A program made the translations under genes and the position numbers. Below the pieces are notes generated by a model, which was not told where the DNA came from, searched no databases, and saw only the letters and a list, made by a program, of their open reading frames with translations. Positions 34,923 through 45,610 of a stretch of DNA of 64,000 nt are shown here, one piece after another. Numbering within the stretch: the first letter of the stretch is position 1; each line of letters starts with the position of its first letter. The DNA is from Ctenosaura bakeri (lineage: Eukaryota; Chordata; Lepidosauria; Squamata; Iguanidae), in the NCBI GenBank assembly GCA_948474755.1, contig CAOLHI010000357.1, forward strand, positions 248,001 through 312,000, written 5' to 3'.

Positions 34923-36480
34923 TTAGCCATGAACAAAATGGACGTCTGCTATGTCTCTGTCCAATTAGACATCAGTTTTGTTCTTAGAAGCCACCATGAG
35001 AGTTAATATTCTTCTCAAAAAATCTCAAGTTCCACACCACACTCAATAGCAATGTGTGACATCTGCCAAGAGCAATCATCTGTGGTGCAGGATTTCGTCT
35101 ATGAGCAGGAACAGCGAGAAGGCTGCTAGATAGAGAATTGCATATCTTTCACACAAGCAAGAGAAGCACCCCAACCATGAGGCACTACCTGCCTTGAATG
35201 AATCACGTTAATGAATATACAGCTGCAAAAGCGTATTGAGGATTACATTATATAATGGTAATGCCGGCTTTAACACGTACATGTAAGATATGGGCAGAAA
35301 AAACGAGTAAGGTATTCTCAGGGGGAAAATGCTCACTTTATAAAAATTTACAGAGAAAATAACACAGATATATTTCAATTCCGTGTAAGGTCTACCCTGT
35401 CTTTTGTTATTATGTGCTCACCTTGCAAGCTTATTTATCACTTCATACATTGATCTGCAAGTCCACCATTTTATCATTTGCCTCTTTCCATCTATCACAT
35501 AGGAAAGATATATAGCACATTGTAAATTCTGAGCCCATAAAAGGAGTTACCATAGCAACAGAGCATTCTTGTTTTATATAAACAAGAAGCTGAGACAGAG
35601 GTCAGTAACATGGACAGCATATCAAGTCTACTCTAGAGGTGTCTCCTTGCTCTTGTTTAAATTGCTTTAGGATAATTAATCAAAGTCTTTTAATGTGGCT
35701 AAATATTACATGCAATTTATTTTGACCTAAATGCAATTGCTAGTTACAGCTACAGTAGACTCGCTACAACAATGATAACTTGGTAAATCAACATGTATGT
35801 AAATACCATTAATTCAGTGGGTCTACTCTGACTGAGCTAGTAACTGGGTTCAAGCCTCAGTGTTCGGTCTCGACTTGATGTGGATTTAGTTTGATGTTAA
35901 GTTTCCTGGTGCAACTGGTTGGAAGGTCCTGCCATAAACGAATCATTCCAGGTTGCTATACTGAAAACAGGAAGGAGTTTCAGAGCCCCAAGGTTTTCAG
36001 TGTTTACCTAAGAAGTCTCAATTGACCTCCGATTACATGTAACTGGGCCTTCCCTAATGTTTCTGTATATGGAAGTTGCAAATTTAGGACCAAGGGCCCT
36101 GCAATTCCCACACTGACCTGTAGGTATTGTGTGGTGTGCTTTCATGCCAATATGAGAATCATGGTAATTTACAAATCAAATTCTCAGCATATACTTTCGT
36201 ATGAGCTTTTGTTGTACATTCTGCCATACTCATGGAATTTCATGGATAGGGCAATACAACAGTGTCTTATATTTTGCAGCCTTCTCACATGTTCCCACCA
36301 CTTCTTCCATATTTCACACACCTACACACAAGGCCTTGTTGAGGAGAAAAAGCCAGAAGAACTACACAGTGTCTTTTGACTGCTAGTGCTAGGAGCCATG
36401 CATCTGGAAGCACCCAGTGCCAGGTAGGAAAGGCCACAAATACTATTCAGAGAGACCTGTGATCTGATGCACCACACTAT
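34923..36480. other. Repeat-free A+T-rich DNA, candidate enhancer
   Basis: No repeat or gene over about 1.5 kb between two transposon clusters. 35,200-35,780 contains an X-box, ttatttatcacttcatac, tctatcacataggaaagata and ggataattaatcaaagtc, i.e. many transcription-factor-like cores without repeats. Frame 36,131-36,379 has no motif. Confidence 0.45.
35546..35559. promoter_or_regulatory. RFX-type X-box
   Basis: GTTACCATAGCAAC is a near-perfect palindrome that fits the RFX consensus GTTRCCATRGYAAC at every position. RFX factors bind such sites at ciliary and neuronal genes. Function here is inferred from sequence only. Confidence 0.6.
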
Positions 36481-36947
36481 GGCCCTTTCCACACGGGGGT
36501 TGAAAAACGGTGTAGAGCGACCTCTGACGGAGGTCGTCTACACCGTAAAGTGGATTGAGGCGGACTACTTTTGTGTAGTTCCACACCCCAATCCACGCTA
36601 GGGCGCCCGGAAGTGGCAGCGCTGCGTGCTTTTTGAAAACCACTTTTCATGTGGTCTTTAAAAAGGACGACTATGCAGCCCTGTTGCAGCGGCCGCTGTG
36701 GATTTGCAGGCGCATGCAAGGGCATGCCTGCAGATCTTCCGGGGGTGGGATTTCCGGCTGGCGAGCTTCTCCAGTTGGTGGAGAGCCTCCGCCAGTCGTA
36801 AGCTGCCATTTTGGTCCTTGTAGGACGCCGCGGGACGCCGAGGAGTGTGGAACAGCGAAAACGCGCTGCTCCACGTGGTGACGGACTCAGGTAAGCTCCG
36901 TTTCAGTGTGGTTTCCCCCGTTTCTTCGCCCACGTGTGGAAAGGGCC
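36481..36947 (+). mobile_element. GC-rich promoter-like MITE, copy B
   Basis: 467 bp with inverted ends ggccctttccacacg / cgtgtggaaagggcc and a TAT duplication (36,478-36,480; 36,948-36,950). CpG-rich with local hairpins (gacctctgacggaggtc). Conserved marks shared with C, D and E: ggcttccggctggcg-like block, gctgccattttgg (36,802-36,814, a YY1-like CCATTTTG box) and a splice-donor-like CAG|GTAAGC (36,888-36,896) about 85 bp later. It encodes no transposase; frames inside are shadows. Confidence 0.88.
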
Positions 36948-36950
36948 TAT

Positions 36951-37776
36951 GATGCCTCATGTTGCTTTCAGTGACACAGCAATTTTTCAGAAATTAAGCA
37001 CCATGAGAATGTTTGGTACAGAATACTGTAGCTTGTTTGTCTCTGATGCGTCCCCTCTTCCAACCTTACTGATGGCTGTTTATACCCCACCTTTCTCCCA
37101 ACACAGGACCCAAAGCAGCTCACAACATATTGTTACTCTGTGATTGAACAGCTAACCTAAATTGACTGTCCTAGTTCAAAACTAGTAATGAAGAAAAGCT
37201 ATGCAAAACATCTATCTTGCCACTGTGTTTGATGGGTGTGCTGCACTACATGGTGTTTGAAGGAACAGCTCTAACAGTGCTATAAGGAGACTTTGCCAGC
37301 AGCGGACAACCATAACAAATGAGGAACTTTGTCTGGTCTCAGTTAAGACATAGTGCCAGCTTGTTTTTCCCAATGTTCTACATCACCACGACAGAATGTT
37401 GTTGCTGTGCCTCTCCTTTCCTACTCTACTAATCTCTTTGTCCACCCTGTTCTCCAAGCTTCTGTGCCAAAATTAAAATATTCCCTACTTAGTTTAACAA
37501 ACAAAAGAGGAGAAGCGGCAGCCCAAAACAAGTTCTTTTGAACTGGACATCATGATAAAACTTCAATTTTGTCCTAGCTCTGCCTTCCACCTACTCTCTT
37601 GCCCATGATAATTATTTTGCTTTTCTCTTCTCTTGGTGACCATACTTTCTCTTCTCTTTCAAAAACATAGCCTTCACCATTATCCATTGAATGTTGTTTT
37701 TCAGACGCTTTTCCAATGATGAACACTAAACGGGGAGCAGTAACACGTTATAGAAGGGATATAGAAAAGAGACAAA
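36951..37776. other. Unique DNA between two MITE copies
   Basis: Holds a LINE tail scrap at 37,078-37,130 and otherwise motif-free DNA. Part of it (37,560-37,776) could be upstream Penelope-like sequence, but no protein similarity is visible. Confidence 0.35.
37078..37130 (-). mobile_element. LINE 3' tail scrap (L2/CR1-like)
   Basis: tttataccccacctttctcc then aaagcagctcacaacat is the rc of the usual L2-type 3' tail. About 53 bp, with no coding part. Confidence 0.55.
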
Positions 37777-38250
37777 GGCCCTTTCCACATGGGGGTTAAA
37801 AAACGGTGTAGAGCGACCTCTGATGGAGGTCGTCTACACCGTAAAATGGATTGGGGCGGACTACTTTTGTGTAGTTCCACACTCCAATCTGGAAGTGGCG
37901 CCGCCGCGTGCTTTTTAAAAACCACTTTTTATGTGGTTTTTAAAAGGCACGGGGCATGCAGCCCCGTGCAGCCGCGTCGCAGCACCCGGTGTGGATTTGC
38001 AGGCGCATGCAAGGGTGTGCCTGCAGATCTGCCGGGGGGTGGGATTTCCGGCTGGCGAGGTTCTCCAGTTGGTGGAGAGCATCCACCAGTTGTAAGCCAC
38101 CATTTTGGGTGCTGCAAGACGCCGCGGGACACCAACAAGTGTGGAGCAGTGAAAACGCACTGCTCCACTGGCAACGGACTTACCCAATTTAAGGTAAGCT
38201 CCATTTCAGCGTGTTTCCGGCCGTTTCTTCGCCCGTGTGTGGAAAGGGTC
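37777..38250 (+). mobile_element. GC-rich promoter-like MITE, copy C
   Basis: 474 bp with ends ggccctttccacatg / cgtgtgtggaaagggtc and an AAA duplication (37,774-37,776; 38,251-38,253). Closely similar to copy B over its length. CCATTTTGGG lies at about 38,099-38,109 and donor-like AAG|GTAAGC at 38,191-38,199. Its right edge abuts the Penelope-like reverse transcriptase remnant. Confidence 0.88.
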
Positions 38251-38275
38251 AAAGTCTCAGGGTATTGAAAAAGGT

Positions 38276-38910
38276 CATCATTTCAGGCTGCAATTCTGTG
38301 TTAGACCCTCTTTCCAAATATGTTGATTCTTTTTGAAAACCATCTATAACCCTAATTTATTCCTACATATGTGACTCTATGGATTTCATTAAAAATTTAG
38401 ACTCCCTTGTCATAAAAGAACAGGATATTTAGGCAACCATGGATATCAGATCATTTTGTACAAATGTACCACAAGATCAGGCTTTAAACACAATAACACA
38501 AACATTAGAAAGGATACTCTCTCACATAATTTTTCAGCACATTGACTGAATTGGCTTTATACAAAAATTACTTTAGATATGACGTTAACTTTTATTGGCA
38601 AATTAACTTTTATTGTTAATAAATTAAATTTATAAATAATAAATTTTATTGGCAAATTAAAATGTAGCTATGGGGTTCCTCATGACTCCAGAAGTAACCA
38701 ATCTATATATGGAAAGTTTTGAGAGCTATATTATTTCTCCTCTCAGCCCTTATAAAAAGCATATAGGGAGATGGTACAGATTTGTTGATGATGTGCTCCT
38801 TGCTTGGACAGGAAGTCCAGAGGTTTTGGAGGAGTTTTTTGGGTGGGTCAGTTCTATAAATAACATTCAGTTTGATACCGACTATCACTGTAATGAGACC
38901 CATCATTATT
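38276..38910 (+). pseudogene. Penelope-like reverse transcriptase remnant
   Basis: In consecutive frames: SGCNSVLDPLSKYVDSF, then ATMDIRSFCTNVPQDQALNT (the 'T.D..S.YTN.P' block), then MTPEVTNLYMESFE and RWYRFVDDVLLAWTGSPEVL. The catalytic Asp pair is kept as F-V-D-D (codons 38,781-38,792). These blocks are in the order and spacing of Penelope-like RTs. A local duplication around ttttattggcaaattaa (38,590-38,660) and several stops interrupt it. Confidence 0.85.
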
Positions 38911-39469
38911 AGGAAAGAAGGGGAAAAACCATGTATCTCTCTATAAAATAGCACTGACTGAAATACCTATCTAAGGTTTGAAAGTTTACACACCAAATTT
39001 TGAGAAAAAAATCTAACATATAGTCTGTTCTTTAGAATTAAAAGAAATTGTACAAGGGAGAATTTTCTTTTTTAGATTAATCAAAGTAGGTCAGCTGCCA
39101 GCTACAGGACAGAGGCTATCCAGTGTTCTGTAATTAACATTTCCAAAAGGGTTGCACAGACAACACACATTGATCTTTAAAAAAAAAAAAGGAAAACTAA
39201 TTCCAAAATAAATCACAGTTCAACTTATGCTAGCATAACCCAAAAATTACAGAGTAATATCAGAAAATAGTGGTACATCTTGCAGGACATACATGGGTGG
39301 CAGGAAGAATCTCTTTAAAAGGACTTGTAGCATTTGTAATATATTGAAGAAGTGATTTCAGAACACATCAAGGTGCCCATCTCAACATTCTGTCATCAGC
39401 AACAGCCCCAACAGACCATCACCCATATGGATGTTGTACTAAACATAAGTACACTTTTAAGGTAACAGA

Positions 39470-39923
39470 GGCCTTTTCCGCATTTTATTTTTAAAACAGG
39501 GCAGCGCGTCCTCCAGCGAGGATGTTTGCACTTGGGGGCGAACTGGGTCCGGATTACTTAATGTATGTCCTGACTTCAGCCCGCTCCGGAATGGCCAGAA
39601 CTGGTTGTTCCCCATGCTATTGAAAGACCGATTAAAAGAAGACTTTCAATAGCCCGGCGCGCCCAGTCCATCGCTGCACTAATGTGTAGATTTGCAGGCT
39701 CACGCCAGCGCGAGACTGCAGATCTTCCAGGGGCAGGCTTCCGGCTGGCGAGCTTCTCCGGTTGGTGGAGAGCCTCCACCAACCGGAAGCCTCCATTTTC
39801 GTCCCCAGAGAGTGTGTAGCGCGGGCGCGCACTGCTTCAGATCAGCGTGGATCGTTGGGGGGAGCGTGCCAGTCCGGTGAGTAACGGACTGCCCCATTTT
39901 CCCCCCAAAGTGCGGAAAAGCCC
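39470..39923 (+). mobile_element. GC-rich promoter-like MITE, copy D
   Basis: 454 bp with ends ggccttttccgca / tgcggaaaagccc and an AGA duplication (39,467-39,469; 39,924-39,926). More diverged than B and C but keeps ggcttccggctggcgagctt, CTCCATTTTC (39,791-39,800) and the donor-like CCG|GTGAGT (39,874-39,882). It interrupts the Penelope-like element between linker and endonuclease. Confidence 0.85.
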
Positions 39924-39980
39924 AGAGTTTGTGAATCATAATTAAAAATACAGGTATACTTCTTGAACAACATTCAACTT

Positions 39981-40240
39981 GTAGCATTCCATATGCAATT
40001 TATGTCATCAGGTGTCCCTGCAACAAATAATAAATAAGAAAAACATCTAGCTATATCAGGAACAGAAGGTCTGCTGCCTCTTTGGTTGATCACTCCTTTA
40101 TGAATCTGTGCTTTTGGGAGCTTGAGAAATTTGTTTCCCAGAATGAGAGCATCCTCCTTAAAAAAGCAATGCATTTAATATTAAGACTCCACATGTTAGT
40201 CCACTGTGCTCTAACTGTAGACTTAGAGTACATGAATCAC
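39981..40240 (+). pseudogene. Penelope-like GIY-YIG endonuclease remnant
   Basis: One frame gives PYAIYVIRCPCNK, a stop-broken middle, then SAASLVDHSFMNLCFWELEK and ESILLKKAMHLILRLHML. This follows the C-terminal GIY-YIG domain of Penelope-like proteins: '.YAI.CPC...Y.G.T', a His region with 'L.F..LE', and 'LL.KE..WI..L.TL'. The Y-x-G-K-T Tyr/Gly core is damaged. The + frame 40,082-40,336 is its tail. Confidence 0.75.
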
Positions 40241-40696
40241 TTTAACACTAAAGTTTTCACATATTCTCTAACTCTACATTCTGCTATGATAAAGATGTCC
40301 TTGATATACAATGAAAAAAAAAATAGAACAGTATAATGTTCTACCTCCTACTTCTCAAACTATCAGTTGCCAAGAGTAATCTCAGAAAACGCTCCTTTTG
40401 AAATCCCTGCAAGTGGGTTTAAAGTTCTATTGTTAAGTAATATTTTGTTTTTCTATAAAGTTATCAGGGTTAATAGGTGTTTTTAAAACGGAGACATTTT
40501 ACATGTATTTTTATGTAAAATATATGTATGTATAATTCACATGGCAAATTGTAATTTGTTTCCTGTTATCATTTTTGTTGTTTATGTATTGCTCCTTTTC
40601 TTGCTTTTATTTTTTATCAGCCCATGAAGAAGGCCATTAAATATCATTTGGGTTAACTGGAAGAATAAGTTCATCTTTTCAGCACTCTGAGACTGT

Positions 40697-41182
40697 GGCC
40701 ATTTCCACACGGGGTAAAACCCCGCGTTGAGACGATCCGAGATGGAGGTCGTCCACACCGCGGGGCGATCTAGTGCGGTTGGAAAATGTGAGGCTCCACA
40801 CCTCCAACCGCTCTAGTGCAGCCGCTAGGGTGGCGCTGCGAGTTTTTTAAAAACCACCTTTCCAGGTGGTTTTTACGAAACTCGCCCGCACTAATCTGCC
40901 GCTGCTCCCGGTGTGAATCTGCAGAGACGCATTAGTGTGTCTCTGCAGATCTGCCCGGGGGCGGGCTTCCGGCTGGCGCGCTGCCCTGATTGGCGGAGCG
41001 CCGCCGGAAGCTGCCAGCCGCCATTTTGGGCGCCGCCAAACACCGCCGAAATTCGGCGGCGTGTGGAGCGGCGGAGCCGCACTCCCCCCAGGGACGGAGC
41101 AGGGACGGAGCAAAACGCACGCAGGTAATCTCCGCTCCTGTGTGCGCCGCCCCGTTTCGGCTCTGCACGTGTGAAAAGGGCC
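40697..41182 (+). mobile_element. GC-rich promoter-like MITE, copy E
   Basis: 486 bp with ends ggccatttccacacg / cgtgtgaaaagggcc; flanks tgt and ttt differ at one base. The best preserved of the family for CpG: gccgccattttgggc (41,017-41,031) is a strong YY1-type site and CAG|GTAATC (41,122-41,130) lies about 100 bp later. A hairpin of aaaaaccacctttccaggtg with its complement lies at about 40,848-40,876. It follows the Penelope-like 3' end by about 27 bp. Confidence 0.88.
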
Positions 41183-41185
41183 TTT

Positions 41186-43449
41186 GTCTCTTCTCTATGT
41201 TCTCATCTATGGCCACATCAATCATGTATTGCCACCATGGAATGGGGAAGCCTCCTTGCAAGACTGCTACACTGTTTTAATACCATTCATTAGGAAATAC
41301 TCAGGACTTGCCATCCAGAAATGCAAGCTCTTATTTTGCAATATTGAAAATGCATTTTCCAACCAATGTATTCCATGGTATTCCACAGCTAAACTTCAAA
41401 ATTTCATGCAGAAGGAAACAATGTAATTGATACAAAAATATTAGGAACTGTATGCAATACTTTATACTAGAAAAGTAACTGGACCTTTTTTTAAACCTCC
41501 ACCTCATTTTTCGTGTTTTTTCTATTGCAGCTTCTTACTTCAGACAGAGTCTATTACTTGCTATTAAGAGATAGTTGAAAGGAGCTTCCTCCTAACCTTG
41601 TAAACTCTCCTTCTCCTTCGGCTAAAATTCAAAGTATGTGAAGAGTTGTTGGTCCATCACATAAGATTTTTGTGGAGTATGGTCCTATTTTTCTTTTGGT
41701 GTTCCACTCAGTTCTGAAGCACTGTTCCTTAAAGTGTAGAGATTCAGGGTCAAACCAGACATTAAGGAGAAAGTGTATTTCCTCTGATTCAAATGTTTTC
41801 CCTCTTACAACAGGATCTCCTCAGATGCACATACTGCAACAATTAGATCTAAGCCTGCATTTACTTTCCAATGACCAATCCCAAAACAAAGCATGCTAAA
41901 TGCAAGATACAAAGTTGAGATCAATCATGCACTGTAACTAACAGCCATGCTTCACAACTTGAAGGAGCACCTTTCCTAAATACATGCAAAATGTATCATT
42001 TAGTTTAACATTCTGAGAATAGTCCATAAGTTTTTTCAGCTCTTGCTCCAGCTTCTTTCGCAGCAATCTAGAGTTAGCAACTTGGCACTATAGCATGGTT
42101 GACAGCAACCCAGAATAAATGACCTAACTTGCAAAACAGATTTACCACTAGATCTGTTTGATTGGTGACACAGCTTGGCCTTTAGACTTTTTGTGGCTTA
42201 ATGGCAAAAAGGTAGGACAGCCCCTCCCCCTTCGACCCTTCCTACTACACACCATCCAAGTCTTTTCCAATGACGCCAGGAGGAGAACAATCTTGCATCT
42301 CTCAAACGATAACAGATTTTTGTTTCTTAAATATGCACCCTGCCACATGGATCAACTGATTCCTCTCCTTGGAGTATACTGAGACCGTTGGATCATCTAT
42401 GATACATTAACCTCCACCTTTTGATGCTCCATTATCTGATGACTTATTCTTTTGACACTTCCAAATTAAGGACTAGTTCCATTAACTCAATGGGGGTTCC
42501 ACTCTTTCATCAGTTCTTTTTGCCTACGCAGGCTTACTTGGAACTGCTTGCACATATGCACTGCTTGAAAAGTTCGCTGAGGGGAGGGGATAATGGTGCT
42601 AAGCTGGCTGAGAGACTTTGCAAGCAGGTATGTGCTTTTGGTAGCACATGAGCCTCTGTAAATTCTTCATGCTCCCAACAGTATAGTACATGGGCTCTGC
42701 TTTTCAACCAATTCCATTTTCTGACAATGCTCTGGTCCCTAACCTATCAGATAGGTAGGGGAAGCCTGTACTGAAGCCCATAAGCAACAAATAAATATGT
42801 AAATTGCATCAAAAGTCAGGGAGGGGTCTTTAAAAGCAACTTAGGCATGCAGTCAACTTAAAATAGCAGAAAAATAATTAAACTGATTCCAAGGTAAAAA
42901 TGATTAATTGATACACACACAGAGAGACACACGCATTGCCCCAAAGACATTTGCCAGTTGGTAAGCATATTAACATCCTAAATAAATACATACATAATTT
43001 GAACACATAATCAGCAAGGGTTTACAGTTTTCAGAAAGAATATGACAAACCAGACCTCAGTGCAATTTTCTGAGGAAGGAGAGCCAAAGTACTGGACCAG
43101 CATATCGGCAGAATACAGGATCATCCATTTTGCCACGTGAAGCAAAAGACAACCTAGAATCCCCCACTCCATGTACAGTAATTCACAAGATTCACAGCTA
43201 AACAGGCTTCCTATACACTATAAAAAGGAAAAGATTCTCCACCTCTCCTGAGGGCAGGAGAGCAGTTTAATGGGTGCAGATGTTGCCAGGGATGTCAGAA
43301 GGAAGGCGCCACCTGAAGCTGTTGCCTCACTTTGCATAATGGTAAGGCCAAACAGCCTGGACGACATCAGCTCATGCCCTACCATCCCAACATATCTTTG
43401 GAGTCTTCGGGATTCCCCAATAGCTGCACCACAGCTGAAGGCTATGGTA
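41186..43449. other. Unique DNA, no gene seen
   Basis: No definable transposon. Frames at 41,672-41,899, 42,158-42,382 and 42,421-42,651 have no domain and no shared orientation. A short ACAC/AGAG microsatellite lies at 42,914-42,935. 43,240-43,449 is moderately GC-rich without a family match. Confidence 0.4.
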
Positions 43450-43589
43450 GAAGTAAGGAACTTTTGACCCTTTGGATGTTTTGATGACAAACCCCCATCA
43501 GTCTCATCCAGCAAGCATGGCCAATGCTAAGGGAGTATGGGAAATAGCAGTCTAAAACATCTGGAGAGCCATAGGCTCCCCATTCCTGA
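43450..43589. mobile_element. hAT-type MITE copy
   Basis: ccctttggatgttttgatga and cccccatcagtctcatccag pair with the inverted half atgggaaatagcagtctaaa and acatctggagagccataggc. Same palindromic family as 63.6 kb. Edges are approximate and no clean 8-bp duplication is seen. Confidence 0.7.
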
Positions 43590-45199
43590 GCTACAGAAAC
43601 AGGGCAAGAGCCTAAAAGAGAGGGGAGAGCAAAGATATGTTGCTATGCTATAGAAATGTCCTGCCTGAAAGAAATAACCCCTTATATTACTTCTTCTCAC
43701 ATATAGCAGATAGGAAATACCACATAACCATTAATCTTACTACTCTTGACTCCAGTTTTTGGAAAGAAAAGGTTTAACCAAAGAAGAAGAAAACAGTGAA
43801 AACAGAAAAGAAGGGTAGAAAGGCAGCACAGTGTTGAGGAAAAAAAATTAAATAGGTGGAACTGACATGCTGTATTAATTAGAATGTGATTCATTTTTAT
43901 TCCCAAAGTCCTGTCTTGCTGTACTAAAACTTTTCATCACAGACAAGCAAAACAACCTGAATTTTAATTGTGTTAAAATAAAGGAATCTTAGCAGCATGG
44001 TGCCTCACTGCAGCTTCGGAGTGGACGGGGACCGCTTGGGATGGTTTTGTTCAGTTGAGAACTCATGTGGGTTGGCACAGTCTTGCTGTACTGCTTCACT
44101 TGCTCTCCTTCAAGCATTGCAGACAAAGAGCTCTACCTACATTCTGGAGTCAGAAGGAGAGTAAAATCTGAAGCACCATCCTGAGCCATTATGGACTGAG
44201 TACAAGCAATTTCAGGCAAATGGCAATGGCTTAAGCTCCGTTCCCACTGACTAAATTGGTATGAAGTGCTTTATTGCAATACACTTGGGCTATCATCAGG
44301 GTAATGCGCTCTGTATAAGTACAGAATCTAACATTAGATGCTGGATTAGATTATTGAGAATCCTATTTTTGATCCTTAGAGTGTTGTTTTTTAAAAAAAA
44401 AAAACTCCAGCCCTTATAACTATGAATACCAGCATAAAATTGTGTTTCAGTGCTTCAAGAAGTCTCAGAAGCTTGGGGGAGGGAAGAGAGAATGACCCTA
44501 AGCATGGCTTTAAATGGACAAGGTGAAGTGCTTCAACACTCCATTTAATTCTTTGGCCTCCCCCATAACTAACAGAAACCTTATAAAATATACAAAATAA
44601 GCAAAACTATTCACAGTTGCTTACTTTGTATAATTTATATGGGATTCATTTTCTTTCTAGCTTCAGAATTTAGTTTACTTTCTCATTCATTTTTTTATTA
44701 TTTAAAAAAATTATTTATATCTCTAATGCTGGTTTACATGAAGTCAGCTCCATTTGACCTTATATCAAGAATTATACAAAAAAAAAGCCTATCAGACTTA
44801 GGATCCAAAAATTTTAAATCCCATGTTTAAAATGCCTTTTTATCTTCCTTAAACTTTATATCATGTGCATATTGCTTTTATGTATTTTAGTGTTCATCTT
44901 AAATCCAATGACTGCTTTATACTAATCTATTTTACTATGACATTTTAATGCGCTTGTTTTACTGTAATTTTAATTTTTTGTAAAATACCCCAGGATCTCT
45001 GAAATATAGTGTATTATTAATTCATTCAAGTGCTGTCCTAAATGGAAGACAATCATCAATGAATCAATAAAAAGATGACTTATATTTAAGGCAGTACATT
45101 ACCTTTACCCTGGTTATGAAAAATGTCATCAAATAGTATTGCATGAATAGGACAGGAGGTAACAAAAATGTAAAACTGGAGTTTTAAAATATAGTAATA
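43590..45199. other. Unique A+T-rich DNA
   Basis: No repeat boundaries or gene. 44,640-45,100 is strongly A+T-rich. Frames 43,697-43,906 and 44,639-44,830 have no motif. Confidence 0.45.
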
Positions 45200-45610
45200 T
45201 ATAAATATATTGACAGAGAATCAGAACACTGGACAAAAACTAGGGAGACTGGGAAGAAAGCAAAAAGACACTATCTGTAGCCAAAAAGAAAGGAGAGAAT
45301 CACTAGATAATAAATGAAACTCTTCAAACAGTTAAGGACAGAAGAGAAGCAAAAGTAAAAAATGAAAGGAACAGGGTCAGAATACTGAACACAACTGTTC
45401 AGTGACTTGCACATTGGGACAAAGAGAACTATTATAATAATCAATGCCAAGAAACACAATATAGCAGAAAAGGTAGAACAACAGACCTCTTCCACATGAT
45501 CCAAGAAATTAAGGGGAAATCCAAACCAAGATTAAGGATGCTACATGATGAACAGGGGAACCCATTATGTGATCAGGATAATATAAATAAAAACCAAAAT
45601 AACAGTTATT
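45200..45610 (+). pseudogene. Bov-B LINE fragment between endonuclease and RT
   Basis: A + strand frame with a few stops reads ETLQTVKDRREAKVKNERNR, then HWDKENYYNNQCQE and RTTDLFHMIQEIKGKSKPRL with MLHDEQGNPLCDQDNI. This matches the Bov-B linker region: a 'RREAK.K..R.R...LN...Q' helix, 'DK..YYNNQC.EIE', 'R.DLF..I.EIKG' and 'GM..D..G..L'. It lies between the endonuclease and the reverse transcriptase in full elements. It is a separate copy from the deleted element at 10.4 kb. Confidence 0.68.

Larger units (their letters stand above)
38254..40670 (+). mobile_element. Penelope-like retroelement, broken
   Basis: A reverse transcriptase remnant (38,276-38,910), a Cys-containing linker and a GIY-YIG-like endonuclease remnant (39,981-40,240) follow one another on the + strand in the order of Penelope-like elements. 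A 3' segment contains catgaagaaggccattaaat, reminiscent of Penelope-type ends. Copy D of the GC-rich MITE (39,470-39,923) splits linker from endonuclease, and copies C and E lie at either edge. Many stops show the element is dead. Its outer limits are uncertain. Confidence 0.78.

Noticed and set aside
36477..38268. Frames up to 159 residues across GC-rich blocks
   Set aside because: Same reason: shadows in MITE copies B and C. The 159-residue frame uses the MITE from end to end and continues into the flank.
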